Shown here piece by piece: positions 17,318 to 26,246 of a stretch of 64,000 bases of DNA. The translations under genes were made by a program, and so were the position numbers. This DNA is from Bacteroidota bacterium. GTDB lineage: Bacteria; Bacteroidota; Bacteroidia; Chitinophagales; Saprospiraceae. Under the pieces are notes generated by a model, which had not been told where the DNA came from, searched no databases, and was given only the letters and a program-made list of their open reading frames with translations. The DNA is taken from NCBI GenBank assembly GCA_963169325.1, contig CAUJEY010000190.1:1-64000 (forward strand), written 5' to 3'. Every line of letters begins with the position of its first letter. Position 1 is the stretch's first letter.

Positions 17318-17336
17318 ATCCTGTTTATTTTCAGCG

Positions 17337-17855
17337 TCATGCGGCGCCAGACCCGGCAGTGGCGGACTCTTCCATCATAACTATATCGGCGGTAAGCTCC
17401 ATACTTTCAATGGCTACGTCATTTGAAGTAGCATCAAAGGCCGGTGCGTCCAGTTTGGTGGGAAAGGCGTTTATTACTTTCCAACTGACCACGGGAGCCC
17501 CCGCTTCGTCGAGCAGTCGGACCGTAATATCCTTTTTTTCAACCTGATTAACTTGCACCGAATTTATCCAACCATATAACGCCTTTATGCTTTTCGTCCG
17601 AACCAAACCTTTTTTAAGGGTAATTTTTACATCGGCACGCTGTGCAGGCATACGCCGGACAATCGGGCCGGCAAAATCGCCCTTGTTGCTGTCATCCGGG
17701 CTTTCTTTATAAGTATGCGTTTCGAACGAGAGGCTCAGACCGGATACATTGGAAAAGGCTATGGTTTCCGTGGTGGCGCCGTTGCTAATTTCTACCCGGT
17801 AATTATACACGGGCAAGGGGTAAACCTCTTTAATATCTTTTACTGAGTATGGCAT
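17337..17855 (-). CDS. eCIS inner tube protein (first, gp19-like)
   Basis: The 172-aa product contains VYPLPVYNYRVEISNGATTE, FSNVSGLSLSFETHTYKESP, ADVKITLKKGLVRTKSIKAL, VEKKDITVRLLDEAGAPVVS and VAIESMELTADIVMM, the full tube-protein pattern. It directly follows the sheath gene (24-bp gap), which suggests it is the major tube subunit. Three tube paralogues in series is common in eCIS loci. Confidence 0.88.
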   Translation of the reverse strand: MPYSVKDIKEVYPLPVYNYRVEISNGATTETIAFSNVSGLSLSFETHTYKESPDDSNKGDFAGPIVRRMPAQRADVKITLKKGLVRTKSIKALYGWINSVQVNQVEKKDITVRLLDEAGAPVVSWKVINAFPTKLDAPAFDATSNDVAIESMELTADIVMMEESATAGSGAA

Positions 17856-17879
17856 AGTTTTTTAATTGAAAGTTATTAT

Positions 17880-19334
17880 TCAGGCCTGTTGCAATTGTTG
17901 AGAAAAACGAATAATGATAAACTCAGCCGGGCGCACGGCGGAGACGCCTACCTCTACCCGCATGATGCCATTATTAATGTCATCCGGAAGCGGGGCCCCT
18001 ACCTTTACAAAATAAGCTTGTTCCGGTCTCGAGCCCGCCAATGCGCCGCGTTGCCAAAGGCCGTACAGATAATTGTCCAACATGGCTTTGACCATTAGCC
18101 ATGTGGAGGTCGTATTCGGTTCGAATAAAAATCGGTCAGTTGTTTTTCGAACCGATTCCTCAATCAAATTGAATAAACGCCGTACATTGATATATTTCCA
18201 CTCTGGATGGAGGCCATGGAGTGTACGGGCGCCCCATACGACGGTACCTTTTCCGGGAAAACTGCGAATAGCGTTAACGGATATCCCGCTTTCCGGATCA
18301 ACGTTCATGTTGCCCTGACGCGAATCGTCAATGAGCAAAGCAGGCTTGGAAACGCCGACAACATTTACATTGGCCGGCGCTTTCCAAACGCCCCGATCCC
18401 GGTCAACCCGGGAATAAACACCGGCTATCGCCGGACTGGGTGGGAGTCTCAGGGGAATTTGGGAAATGGCCGTCAGAATTTGAAAATATAAGCTTTTATC
18501 TTTTGCGTTTATATTTTCACTATCACCACCTGTTAGTTTCATTTGGTGATATACAGGTTGAAGCGTACTCGGGGCTCCGATCAGTTCATGATTAATAACA
18601 ACCCCTGCCGGATTATAACTGTAGTCAATTGTAGTATCCAGATAGGGATAATATGCCGCGCCGAATTTCCGGTTTTCACCGGGAAAGCTTTGCGCTCTGA
18701 AATCGGCAATATCCGTCGTTATTGTGTCAGTATTATTGCCATTCATTTTGACATCTATAATGACAAATTTATCATTTGTTTTTGCCGCTTTATCCAAGGC
18801 TTTACTGTATAAGGTAGCCATATCTGCCGGAGTAAGATGAATTGCCTCGGGAATAACAATAAGCGTGGCCTCATCCGGTAACTCCTCCAGCCCTTTTCCC
18901 AAATCGTCTTTGTCAACTAGGGACGCGGTACCACTAAAATTTTTAACCGATATCACGTAACATGCACCCCCTCCATTGGCAAAATACAATTGCATGGCAT
19001 AGTACAGATTATGCATGGATAAACCATTGCCCGCTGTGGGAGTAAGACTACCTTGAATCCGCCGGTTCGACAATGCTTCATTGGAATAAGTGTCCGTAAT
19101 GGTCACGGTGATTCCATTGTCTTCTTCCTGGGCACTACCGAAATACTCCCTAAATTCTGTCAGGGAAAAAATTTTTACGGGTTTGAGCGTGAGGTTTTCC
19201 TGGGTTCGTTCAATCCTCGCATGTTGTGTATACCCAATGAATATTGGAATTGCAGTGGGCACCTCTGCTACAGAGGGCGTCAAAGTAGCGGCCTCTTCAA
19301 TGTAAACGCCGGGCGTATTTTGTATGGTCGGCAT
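17880..19334 (-). CDS. Contractile sheath protein (Pvc2-like tail sheath)
   Basis: This 484-aa protein is the contractile outer sheath. It begins MPTIQNTPGVYIEEAATLTP, the typical sheath N-terminus (TPGVYIEE), followed by AVPTAIPIFIGYT-like residues. The C-terminal domain has GVWKAPANVNVVGVSKPALL, NAIRSFPGKGTVVWGARTLH, YINVRRLFNLIEESVRKTTD and RVEVGVSAVRPAEFIIIRFS, all standard sheath segments. It is the only sheath gene here, whereas PVC/Afp loci carry up to three. The gap to the DUF4255 gene is 48 bp. Confidence 0.95.
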   Translation of the reverse strand: MPTIQNTPGVYIEEAATLTPSVAEVPTAIPIFIGYTQHARIERTQENLTLKPVKIFSLTEFREYFGSAQEEDNGITVTITDTYSNEALSNRRIQGSLTPTAGNGLSMHNLYYAMQLYFANGGGACYVISVKNFSGTASLVDKDDLGKGLEELPDEATLIVIPEAIHLTPADMATLYSKALDKAAKTNDKFVIIDVKMNGNNTDTITTDIADFRAQSFPGENRKFGAAYYPYLDTTIDYSYNPAGVVINHELIGAPSTLQPVYHQMKLTGGDSENINAKDKSLYFQILTAISQIPLRLPPSPAIAGVYSRVDRDRGVWKAPANVNVVGVSKPALLIDDSRQGNMNVDPESGISVNAIRSFPGKGTVVWGARTLHGLHPEWKYINVRRLFNLIEESVRKTTDRFLFEPNTTSTWLMVKAMLDNYLYGLWQRGALAGSRPEQAYFVKVGAPLPDDINNGIMRVEVGVSAVRPAEFIIIRFSQQLQQA

Positions 19335-19382
19335 AATTTTATTTGTTATATTTTAAGGTGAGTAAAGCGAATAAGGATATCG

Positions 19383-19931
19383 TCAGTTGGTAATCAGTCC
19401 CGAAGTAGTATGTACCTCCTGTATTGCATCACCGGTAGTTTCCTCGCTTTCCAACATAAGCATCGTAATCTTATACATCACCGCCGGATGTTGTGGCGCT
19501 TTCAGCGCGCCCCATATTTCATTTTGTACCGTAAACGTGGGCGTGTGTAATTCGGCTACCAGTTCAGGAAGGTTATCGGGTTGGAGGACGAGTTGAGATT
19601 GAAAAAACAGGATAACAGAAGACAAGTGCTTTAAGCCGGTATTATAGTCCTTGAACCGGGATATAAAAAGTAAATACAAATGCAACGGAATAGCAGGTTT
19701 GGCGCTGGTATAAACCAAATTCTGCGCAGTACCTTTGGTACGGATATACCGCTCATCGAAACGCATCGTTTTTTCTTCCTCAATCCGAACAAGGAGCAGA
19801 GCAACACAGTCGGACGGCAGGTTTATACTGTCACCCGGTAGTTCTGAAGGGAATTGGATTAATCCCGGCGGGGTGTTACCCAAATACACATTGAGTTTAT
19901 CCCTCAGATATTTGAGAACGGTATCTATCAT
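19383..19931 (-). CDS. DUF4255/Pvc16-type tube terminator protein
   Basis: This 182-aa protein is the first gene of the eCIS locus. It matches the Pvc16 N-terminal family (MIDTVLKYLRDKLNVYLGNT, LLLVRIEEEKTMR, PLHLYLLFISRFKDYNTGLK, LSSVILFFQSQLVL, MYKITMLMLES). In Afp, protein 16 caps the tube at its distal end. The 118-bp gap upstream (19932-20049) should hold the promoter of the operon, but I see no clear TAnnTTTG box on the minus strand. Confidence 0.88.
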   Translation of the reverse strand: MIDTVLKYLRDKLNVYLGNTPPGLIQFPSELPGDSINLPSDCVALLLVRIEEEKTMRFDERYIRTKGTAQNLVYTSAKPAIPLHLYLLFISRFKDYNTGLKHLSSVILFFQSQLVLQPDNLPELVAELHTPTFTVQNEIWGALKAPQHPAVMYKITMLMLESEETTGDAIQEVHTTSGLITN

Positions 19932-20049
19932 TTGTTTCGAGGTGATTTAAAAGACCATTATTCAAGCATTAACGGATACAAAAATCCTGCTTCTGAACTG
20001 CCCCTGCAATCCCATGATCATGGGAGGAGTACCGCTCAATCCGCTTTTC

Positions 20050-20676
20050 TTATCTCAAAAACGCCTTCGCAATCGCCTCCGCCACCGAATGCACGTGCAG
20101 TTTTTCATAAATCCGCTTAATGTGGGTACGCACCGTTTCGATGCTGATATTGAGGTCGTCGGCCACCATTTTGTAGCTATTGCCGGTAGAGAGGCAACGC
20201 AGTACGCCCTGCTCGCGGGGCGTGAGTTTATCCAGTTCGGTATTGACGGCCGGTGTGCGTGGAAACAGTTCAAGCACTTTGCGCGCAATAGAAGGCGTCA
20301 TCGGCGCACCGCCGTTATAGATGTCTTCTATGGCTTCGAGAATTTTGGAAGGAGGCGTCTTTTTGAGGAGGTAGCCGCTCGCGCCGGCGCAAATCGCCTG
20401 AAATACCTTGTCATTATCGTCGAATACCGTCAGCATGAGCACCTCGGTGGCCGGATTAACCTGCTTGGCTAAGTAAGCGCCCTCGATACCGCTGCGCCCC
20501 GGCATGTCGATGTCCATCAGGATGACGTCGGGATCCAACCGGCGCACCTCCTCCTCAATATTCAAACAATCGCCGAATGCGCCTACAAGGTCGAACTGAT
20601 CCAGACCGGCGAGCAGAATACGCAACGAATCGCGCAGGGCGGCATTGTCTTCGTAAATGATGATGCGGATCGGCAT
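20050..20676 (-). CDS. NarL/FixJ-type response regulator
   Basis: This 208-aa cytoplasmic DNA-binding regulator has an N-terminal receiver domain with the phosphoacceptor Asp55 in VILMDIDMPG, the acidic pocket IYEDN near residues 8-11, and the switch Thr/Lys region (MLTVFDDND; YLLKKTPPSKILEAI). A LuxR-type HTH follows (about 148-208: LTPREQGVLRCLSTGN, then ISIETVRTHIKRIYEKL). It is 67 bp downstream of its probable kinase. It is encoded directly upstream of the eCIS operon on the same strand and could control it, but no binding site was identified. Confidence 0.93.
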   Translation of the reverse strand: MPIRIIIYEDNAALRDSLRILLAGLDQFDLVGAFGDCLNIEEEVRRLDPDVILMDIDMPGRSGIEGAYLAKQVNPATEVLMLTVFDDNDKVFQAICAGASGYLLKKTPPSKILEAIEDIYNGGAPMTPSIARKVLELFPRTPAVNTELDKLTPREQGVLRCLSTGNSYKMVADDLNISIETVRTHIKRIYEKLHVHSVAEAIAKAFLR

Positions 20677-20743
20677 GAGCTGTGTTTAACGGCTTAAAGA
20701 TCGGGATATAATTGTTTTGTGCGCCATCCCATGATGATGTGAC

Positions 20744-21559
20744 TCACACCCGTACCTCCACCCGCGTCCCCTCCCCCACGGCGCTCTCCACCACAAACCG
20801 CCCGCCGATTTTTTCCGCCCGCCGCTGCATATTCCACAGCCCGTTGCCCCGTTTAACCAGTGCCGGATCAAACCCCCGGCCGTTGTCGCGCACTTCCAGG
20901 CGCAAGCCGTTTTTTTCGGCCCGTATCTGAATCCAAACGTCGGAAGCGCCGCTGTACTTGGCCGCGTTGTTCACCGCCTCTTTGAACAGCAGATAAAAAT
21001 CTTTGCGTTGTTCCATGGGGATGTTCAGGGTTTTCGCCGTTTCATCCGCCTCAAAGTGCAGCGCGATGCCCTGTGGTTCCAGAATTTCCACCGCGAATTC
21101 CGTCATGCGCACCAACACATGCTCCATGTTGTCGTTGCGCGGGTTGACGCTCCAGACGATATCGCTCATAGACTCCATCACTTGCCTCGTGCGCTCCCCG
21201 ATAGCATGGAAGCGGGCGCGGTCGGTGTCCTGATCCAGGTTGCGGAGGGCGGCTTCACTCAGGATGGAGATACTGCTCAAGGTACTGCCCATTTCGTCGT
21301 GCAGGTCTCGGGCGATACGCAGGCGGAGTTTTTCCTGACTTTGCCGTCGTACCTGACGGTAGCGGAAATCTGCACAAATAATACCGATAATAACCAATAT
21401 CAACCAACCGAACAACCATAAAAACGATACCGCCGGAACAACGGTTGCGGTTATTTCCGATGGCCATTCACCGGCGTTCTGGGCAATAGCCGCCCCGCAG
21501 GAAATCTGGGAAAACAACCCTAAAATTGTTTTTTTCAAAATGGCGTATCGTAATGGCAT
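20744..21559 (-). CDS. Membrane sensor histidine kinase (NarX/DesK-type)
   Basis: This 271-aa kinase partners the response regulator downstream. It has a signal-like N-terminus, a very short outside loop, one transmembrane segment (about 41-62), then the HisKA_3 box RDLHDEMGSTLSSIS with phospho-acceptor His87. The HATPase part has the N-box EAVNNAAKYSGASD, the G1 box RDNGRGFDP and G2 GNGLWNMQRRAEKIGG. There is almost no sensing domain, so input may come from the membrane or a partner protein. The phosphate target is the regulator 67 bp downstream. Confidence 0.92.
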   Translation of the reverse strand: MPLRYAILKKTILGLFSQISCGAAIAQNAGEWPSEITATVVPAVSFLWLFGWLILVIIGIICADFRYRQVRRQSQEKLRLRIARDLHDEMGSTLSSISILSEAALRNLDQDTDRARFHAIGERTRQVMESMSDIVWSVNPRNDNMEHVLVRMTEFAVEILEPQGIALHFEADETAKTLNIPMEQRKDFYLLFKEAVNNAAKYSGASDVWIQIRAEKNGLRLEVRDNGRGFDPALVKRGNGLWNMQRRAEKIGGRFVVESAVGEGTRVEVRV

Positions 21560-21643
21560 CGGGCAGGTATCTGATGATGATACTGTTTATTCCCCCAGGT
21601 TGTAAAACCTTAACGCCCGGATTAAAAATTTTCAAAAAATACC

Positions 21644-22501
21644 TTATCTGATTTGGTTGAGCAGCCGGGCGGCCTCTTTACCGTGTGGAGCATCGGGTAT
21701 GGCCAAAATACGTTTCAGCCGCAATTTAACTGCCGGCCAATCGCCCTTTTTTAAATAACAAAGCATTTCGTACCACCGGGCTTCCTCCAGGTATCTGGAG
21801 CGATTATTCAGAAGAATGGCTTCCAGCAGGGCTGCCGCCTGATCCGTTTGCCCGGTAGCGAGCAACAGATTGGCTTTCATAAACAACAGATTATCATTTT
21901 GGCGCAACACGGGGTCAAGCGCTTCAAAAGCGTTGAGTGCCCCGGCGTACTGATGCTCCCAATATAACTGTTGAAACTTGTCGAACGCCGACTGCCCGCC
22001 CGCCGGATTGTCCCGGACCGTGGGATTCATCGACTCGTCGCGATAAGGCTTAAAATAAGTTGCAAACAATTTTTCCGCCCCGGCCGGAGCATCCCGGGCA
22101 ATGGGCGAGGTTTTTGGTATGGCAGGTAGCGGCGCCGTGGGTTTGGCACGAACGGTATCTGCCGGAATAGGCGCCGGGCGGTTGAGTGCGGACTGATCGC
22201 CGCGCCACCACCAAAGCGCCAGGACCACAACCATGACCGTCGCAAGGATGAAGATACCGGCCCGCAGGAACCGGCCGTACGCACCGCGGGCTGCCGGCAT
22301 CGCCGGTGCTTCGGGCTGCACCGCCCAGCGTTGCCTGAGTTGTTCACGGCCTTTTAGCCGGATGGCCAGTATAGCCAGCCGGTGCCGCTCCAGTTCGCGG
22401 CGCAATGCCGGGCTGTTTTCCAACGCCTGCTCAAAAGCGACCCGTTCGGCATCGGAGAGGGCGTTGCCGAGGTATTTTTCGATTTGTTCCTGTTCGTTCA
22501 T
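21644..22501 (-). CDS. Anti-sigma-like membrane protein with periplasmic TPR-like domain
   Basis: The product has 285 aa. The ATG at 22501 overlaps the sigma-factor stop (ATGA, 22498-22501), so the two are translationally coupled. The cytoplasmic part (1-78) starts MNEQEQIEKYLGNALSDAER and has the helical look of anti-sigma N-terminal domains, without zinc ligands. One membrane segment lies at about 80-99 (IFILATVMVVVLALWWW). The outer part has a Pro-rich linker and a helical TPR-like region (LYWEHQYAGALNAFEALDPV, NLLFMKANLLLATGQTDQAA, YEMLCYLKKGDWPAVKLRLK). Gene order and topology suggest it holds the sigma factor at the membrane; this is inferred. Confidence 0.75.
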   Translation of the reverse strand: MNEQEQIEKYLGNALSDAERVAFEQALENSPALRRELERHRLAILAIRLKGREQLRQRWAVQPEAPAMPAARGAYGRFLRAGIFILATVMVVVLALWWWRGDQSALNRPAPIPADTVRAKPTAPLPAIPKTSPIARDAPAGAEKLFATYFKPYRDESMNPTVRDNPAGGQSAFDKFQQLYWEHQYAGALNAFEALDPVLRQNDNLLFMKANLLLATGQTDQAAALLEAILLNNRSRYLEEARWYEMLCYLKKGDWPAVKLRLKRILAIPDAPHGKEAARLLNQIR

Positions 22502-23094
22502 AAGGTCCGTTTTTCTTCCACCAGGGCTTTCAATTGTTTTATACAACGGGAGATCGAAGCACTGACCGTATTCAGGTTCTGGTACTGAAACTGATGCTGC
22601 AACTCCTCCAATTTTTTGTCCTCGTAATACCGGCCCAATAATAATTCGCGGCATTGCGGTCCAAGGCTTTCGATACAGGCCAGCAAGTACTCCCGGTCTT
22701 CCACGCCGGGTTCGTCCCATTCGAAAGTCAATACTTCCGCCTCCCGGTCAATGGCCCGGTCTATATCATCTTTCCATATTAATCGCTGCATTTTCCGATG
22801 GTTTTGTAACAATCTTTTTCCTCCGATCGCATACAGGTACGTACGCAACGAACAACGCAGTTCAAACGGTTTGGGAGAGATCGCTCTTTCATACAAGGCG
22901 ATGACAGCGTCCTGCCATGCATCCTCCAGGTCATTAGGCGTAGTGCTGAAACGGCGGCCGGCCCAGCGCAGAAACCCGTCGCGGTAGCGATAGTATAGAT
23001 CATCTAAAACGTCCGGGCGTCCTTCGGAGAGGGATCGCAGGAGTGCCCGGTCTGCCAATAATTCAGGTTTTTGCAAGTTTTGCGCTTTTTTCAC
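22498..23094 (-). CDS. ECF-type RNA polymerase sigma factor
   Basis: This 198-aa protein has region 2 (LDDLYYRYRDGFLRWAGRRF, then DLEDAWQDAVIALYERA) and region 4 (ECRELLLGRYYED-like: GPQCRELLLGRYYEDKKLEE, ending ISRCIKQLKALVEEK). It should direct RNA polymerase to a special promoter set. It is coupled with the membrane protein downstream and transcribed divergently from the TPR-CHAT gene (134-bp gap), which makes that gene a possible target. Confidence 0.9.
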   Translation of the reverse strand: MKKAQNLQKPELLADRALLRSLSEGRPDVLDDLYYRYRDGFLRWAGRRFSTTPNDLEDAWQDAVIALYERAISPKPFELRCSLRTYLYAIGGKRLLQNHRKMQRLIWKDDIDRAIDREAEVLTFEWDEPGVEDREYLLACIESLGPQCRELLLGRYYEDKKLEELQHQFQYQNLNTVSASISRCIKQLKALVEEKRTL

Positions 23095-23228
23095 AATACG
23101 GGAAGGCTGAAAAATAGCGCTTTTTTAAACTGTCTTTTTTATTCCTTCGCAACCTTTTTTCTTAACATTGCAATGGAAATATTTTTTCCACTTTCCACTG
23201 CAATTTCAACACCGCAAAATCTTCCCTA

Positions 23229-26200
23229 ATGAAAATCATCTTCCCGGCAATCCTTGCCTGCTTGTTTCCCCTATTCGCTCCCGCACAAACAGGCGTACCG
23301 GTATCCTTGCCGGACAGCAGTTTCGACGTATTCGTATATACGTTTCACCCCGAACAAGCACGGCAAGCGGAAACACTATTTACCGATCGACTTCATACCA
23401 TACTTCTGCAAACGAACCCCGATAGCCTTGAACTGGCCGTCTGTTATCGCCGGCTGGGGGTTGCACAACAAATTTTGTCGAAAAGGGCGGAGGCGAAGAG
23501 CAATTTCGGCGCCTCTCTTCAGTTGTTGTACAGCATGTCGCCCGCGCCCGAAGCGGAATTGGCCAAATCGCTCCATAACTATGGTATTACGCTGGCGAGG
23601 ACAGAAACCTACGACTCCGCATTCTGGTGCCTGCAAAAATCCGTTGAAATCAATAGCCGTTTGTATGGGCCGCAGGATGAGCGCGTTGCATTCGGGTACT
23701 GCTTTCTGGCCGGGTATTCCATCAATATTGCCAGGTTTACTCAGGGCCTGGAATATGCCAAAACGGCCGTTTCTATCCTGCAGCATTGCAACAGAAATAA
23801 TCATCCGTATATGGTTAGAGCGCTGCAGGTCAGAGGCACATTGTATCAGGAGAAGGGTAATTTCGAAGAGGCGTTACGTGATTTTTCCAGCGCCGAGCGG
23901 ATAGCCGGCGCAACACTAGACCCCCTGCATCCGCTGCTGACCAATATTTATTCGGCAAAGGGCAGATTGTTGCGATACAAAGGCGATTACGAAGGCGCTT
24001 TCGCTTATCTGAAACGCTGCCTGACGATTCGGGAGCAAACGCTGGGCCCCGATCACGATTTGACCGGTAATACGTCTATGTCGTTAGGAGAAATTGCACT
24101 TGAATTGCGGGACACTGCCGAGGCCGTCCGGTGTTTCGAGCGGAACTTTGAAATACAGAAAAAAAACGCCGGCGAATTGCCTTTGGACAAATACCCTTTT
24201 TTGATGGGCCTGTACAGGAAAACCGGGAATTATGAAAAAGTGGAAGCAGCCTTTGATCATGTACGCCGGCATTTTGCCATCAATGATTTTACCAGAAAAG
24301 ACATCGCCTATTGCTTTGGAGAATACGCCGTCATGCTGCTTCAACAACATCGTTACCAGGAATCCATCGACTGGCGGATCGCAGAACAGGAACTATTGCA
24401 GATTCAAAATCCGGACCAACCATCAGCACTGCATAATAACCTAATGTCAATGGCAACCTGCCAGCGTATACTGGGGCGATTCGATGAAGCGGAGGCCGGC
24501 GCGCGACGCATCCTTGAAGACAAGGTAAATACGGATATTAAAAAACAGACCTTCACACAGTTGGGCGAAATTAACCTGGCCCGCTTCCAGCAATCCCGGA
24601 AATCGAACGACCTGCGTGGTGCATGGGAAAACTTCCGGACCGCCCTCCATTTTATGGATTCGATGCGTTTCGAAGCGCCTGCCGTGAATAATCGCTTGCA
24701 ACAATCCGAATTGAATTATCATATTTTCGACAAAGCCATGCAAACAGCAGCCCTTCTCGGACAGGCAGAGGACGCTTTTTGGTTGTCGGAAAAAAGTAAA
24801 ACACAAGCCTTGTTGGAAGATTTGCGACACAACGATGCCATTCTTTCCGCACAGGTACCCGACAGCTTGCGACAATTGGAAAAACAGCTAAAAACCGACA
24901 TCGCCGATTTGGAACAACGCGTTTTCAAAAAGAAAACCAATGGCGCCGGCGCGCCGGATGAAGCGGTGCTTTTTGAGCGAAAACGAGCACTCTTTGCTTT
25001 ACTGCAAATACTGGAAACAAAATTTCCCGACTACTATCACCTGAAATACGACGCCGCATTGCCCCCGGTCGCTACCTTACAGCAGCAGCTGTTAGACGAT
25101 TCTACGGCGCTGATTGAATATTTCATCAGCGACAGTACCATTTACGTATTCACGCTCACCCGCTACAACCTCGGCTGGCACCGGTTGCCCCAGCCGGCCG
25201 GTTTTGAAAAAACGATCCGGGATTTGCGCAAGTCGATGACCGATAGCCGCCTTCGTTTTCTCGGAGAGGACTATGCCTTATTTAGCAGTTGCTCCCAACA
25301 ATTGTACGATTATTTGCTGGCCACCCCACTTTCCACACTACCTGAGCGGGTGCGGCATTTAATTGTGGTTGCCGACGGGCTGTTAAATTATGTGCCGTTT
25401 GAAGTACTGGGAAAGGTTACTTCCATGGAGACGCCTGACTTTCGAACCTTCCCGTATTTGCTTCGCCGCTACGACGTCAGTTATGCCGGCTCGGCCAATT
25501 TGTTGTTGGAACAAACGAAACAACTGCAAAAGTTACAGTCAAGCCCGGCGCCCGCCTTGTTCGCCGGCTTTGCCCCTGGCTATACCGACAGCGACACCCT
25601 GAGAGGAGCCGGATCGCTGAACAGAATACTGTTGGTTCGCGAAGGGCAATACGGCCTCCCCGGCGCTGCACAGGAGGTAAAAGAAATATCTAAATTGATG
25701 AACGGACATGCCTTTCTCGATGCACAGGCCGACGAGGTGAATTTTAAACGCCTGTCGCCCGGTTACCGCATACTGCACCTGGCCATGCACGCTTTGATGG
25801 ACGACAGAAATCCACTGTTCTCCCGCTTGCTGTTTACGCAGAATCCGCAGGATACGCCCGAAGACAACGAACTCACAGCCATGGAACTGTACGCCATGCA
25901 GCTTTCAGCCGAACTGGTGGTATTAAGCGCTTGCAACACCGGGACAGGCCGCTTGTATAAAGGCGAAGGCGTGATGAACCTTGCCCGTGCATTTCAGGCT
26001 GCCGGAGCGCCTGCCACGGTCGTCTCGCTTTGGCAGGCTCCCGATGAGGCGACCAGGCAGGTAATGGTACTTTTTTATCAAGGTTTGAAACAAGGGAAAA
26101 ACAAGGATTCGGCACTTCGACAGGCGAAACTGGATTTTATTGCAGCCTGCAAAAACCCGGCGTTGGCCAACCCGTTTTTTTGGGCAGGGTTTATCGCCAA

Positions 26201-26231
26201 CGGTACGATGATGCCGCTGGTAGGTTTTTAA
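23229..26231 (+). CDS. Secreted TPR-CHAT protease candidate 1
   Basis: This 1000-aa protein starts with a signal peptide (MKIIFPAILACLFPLFAPAQ). Residues about 40-480 are TPR-like repeats (such as HPYMVRALQVRGTLYQEKGN and RYKGDYEGAFAYLKRCLTIR). A helical connector follows, and the C-terminal 300 residues form a CHAT domain. Caspase-like dyad residues appear intact: His854 in ILHLAMHALMDD and Cys902 in VVLSACNTGTG. The end GAPATVVSLWQAPDEAT and NPFFWAGFIANG is typical of CHAT. It is probably a periplasmic or exported cysteine protease using the TPR part to recognise partners. It stands divergent to the sigma/membrane-protein pair. Confidence 0.9.
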   Translation: MKIIFPAILACLFPLFAPAQTGVPVSLPDSSFDVFVYTFHPEQARQAETLFTDRLHTILLQTNPDSLELAVCYRRLGVAQQILSKRAEAKSNFGASLQLLYSMSPAPEAELAKSLHNYGITLARTETYDSAFWCLQKSVEINSRLYGPQDERVAFGYCFLAGYSINIARFTQGLEYAKTAVSILQHCNRNNHPYMVRALQVRGTLYQEKGNFEEALRDFSSAERIAGATLDPLHPLLTNIYSAKGRLLRYKGDYEGAFAYLKRCLTIREQTLGPDHDLTGNTSMSLGEIALELRDTAEAVRCFERNFEIQKKNAGELPLDKYPFLMGLYRKTGNYEKVEAAFDHVRRHFAINDFTRKDIAYCFGEYAVMLLQQHRYQESIDWRIAEQELLQIQNPDQPSALHNNLMSMATCQRILGRFDEAEAGARRILEDKVNTDIKKQTFTQLGEINLARFQQSRKSNDLRGAWENFRTALHFMDSMRFEAPAVNNRLQQSELNYHIFDKAMQTAALLGQAEDAFWLSEKSKTQALLEDLRHNDAILSAQVPDSLRQLEKQLKTDIADLEQRVFKKKTNGAGAPDEAVLFERKRALFALLQILETKFPDYYHLKYDAALPPVATLQQQLLDDSTALIEYFISDSTIYVFTLTRYNLGWHRLPQPAGFEKTIRDLRKSMTDSRLRFLGEDYALFSSCSQQLYDYLLATPLSTLPERVRHLIVVADGLLNYVPFEVLGKVTSMETPDFRTFPYLLRRYDVSYAGSANLLLEQTKQLQKLQSSPAPALFAGFAPGYTDSDTLRGAGSLNRILLVREGQYGLPGAAQEVKEISKLMNGHAFLDAQADEVNFKRLSPGYRILHLAMHALMDDRNPLFSRLLFTQNPQDTPEDNELTAMELYAMQLSAELVVLSACNTGTGRLYKGEGVMNLARAFQAAGAPATVVSLWQAPDEATRQVMVLFYQGLKQGKNKDSALRQAKLDFIAACKNPALANPFFWAGFIANGTMMPLVGF

Positions 26232-26246
26232 GTGTTTAGCCCCCCT

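Noticed and set aside
22498..26231. Type III-E CRISPR-like locus (TPR-CHAT plus sigma factor)
   Set aside because: No Cas proteins or array are present and this TPR-CHAT protein has a signal peptide, so only the analogy is kept.
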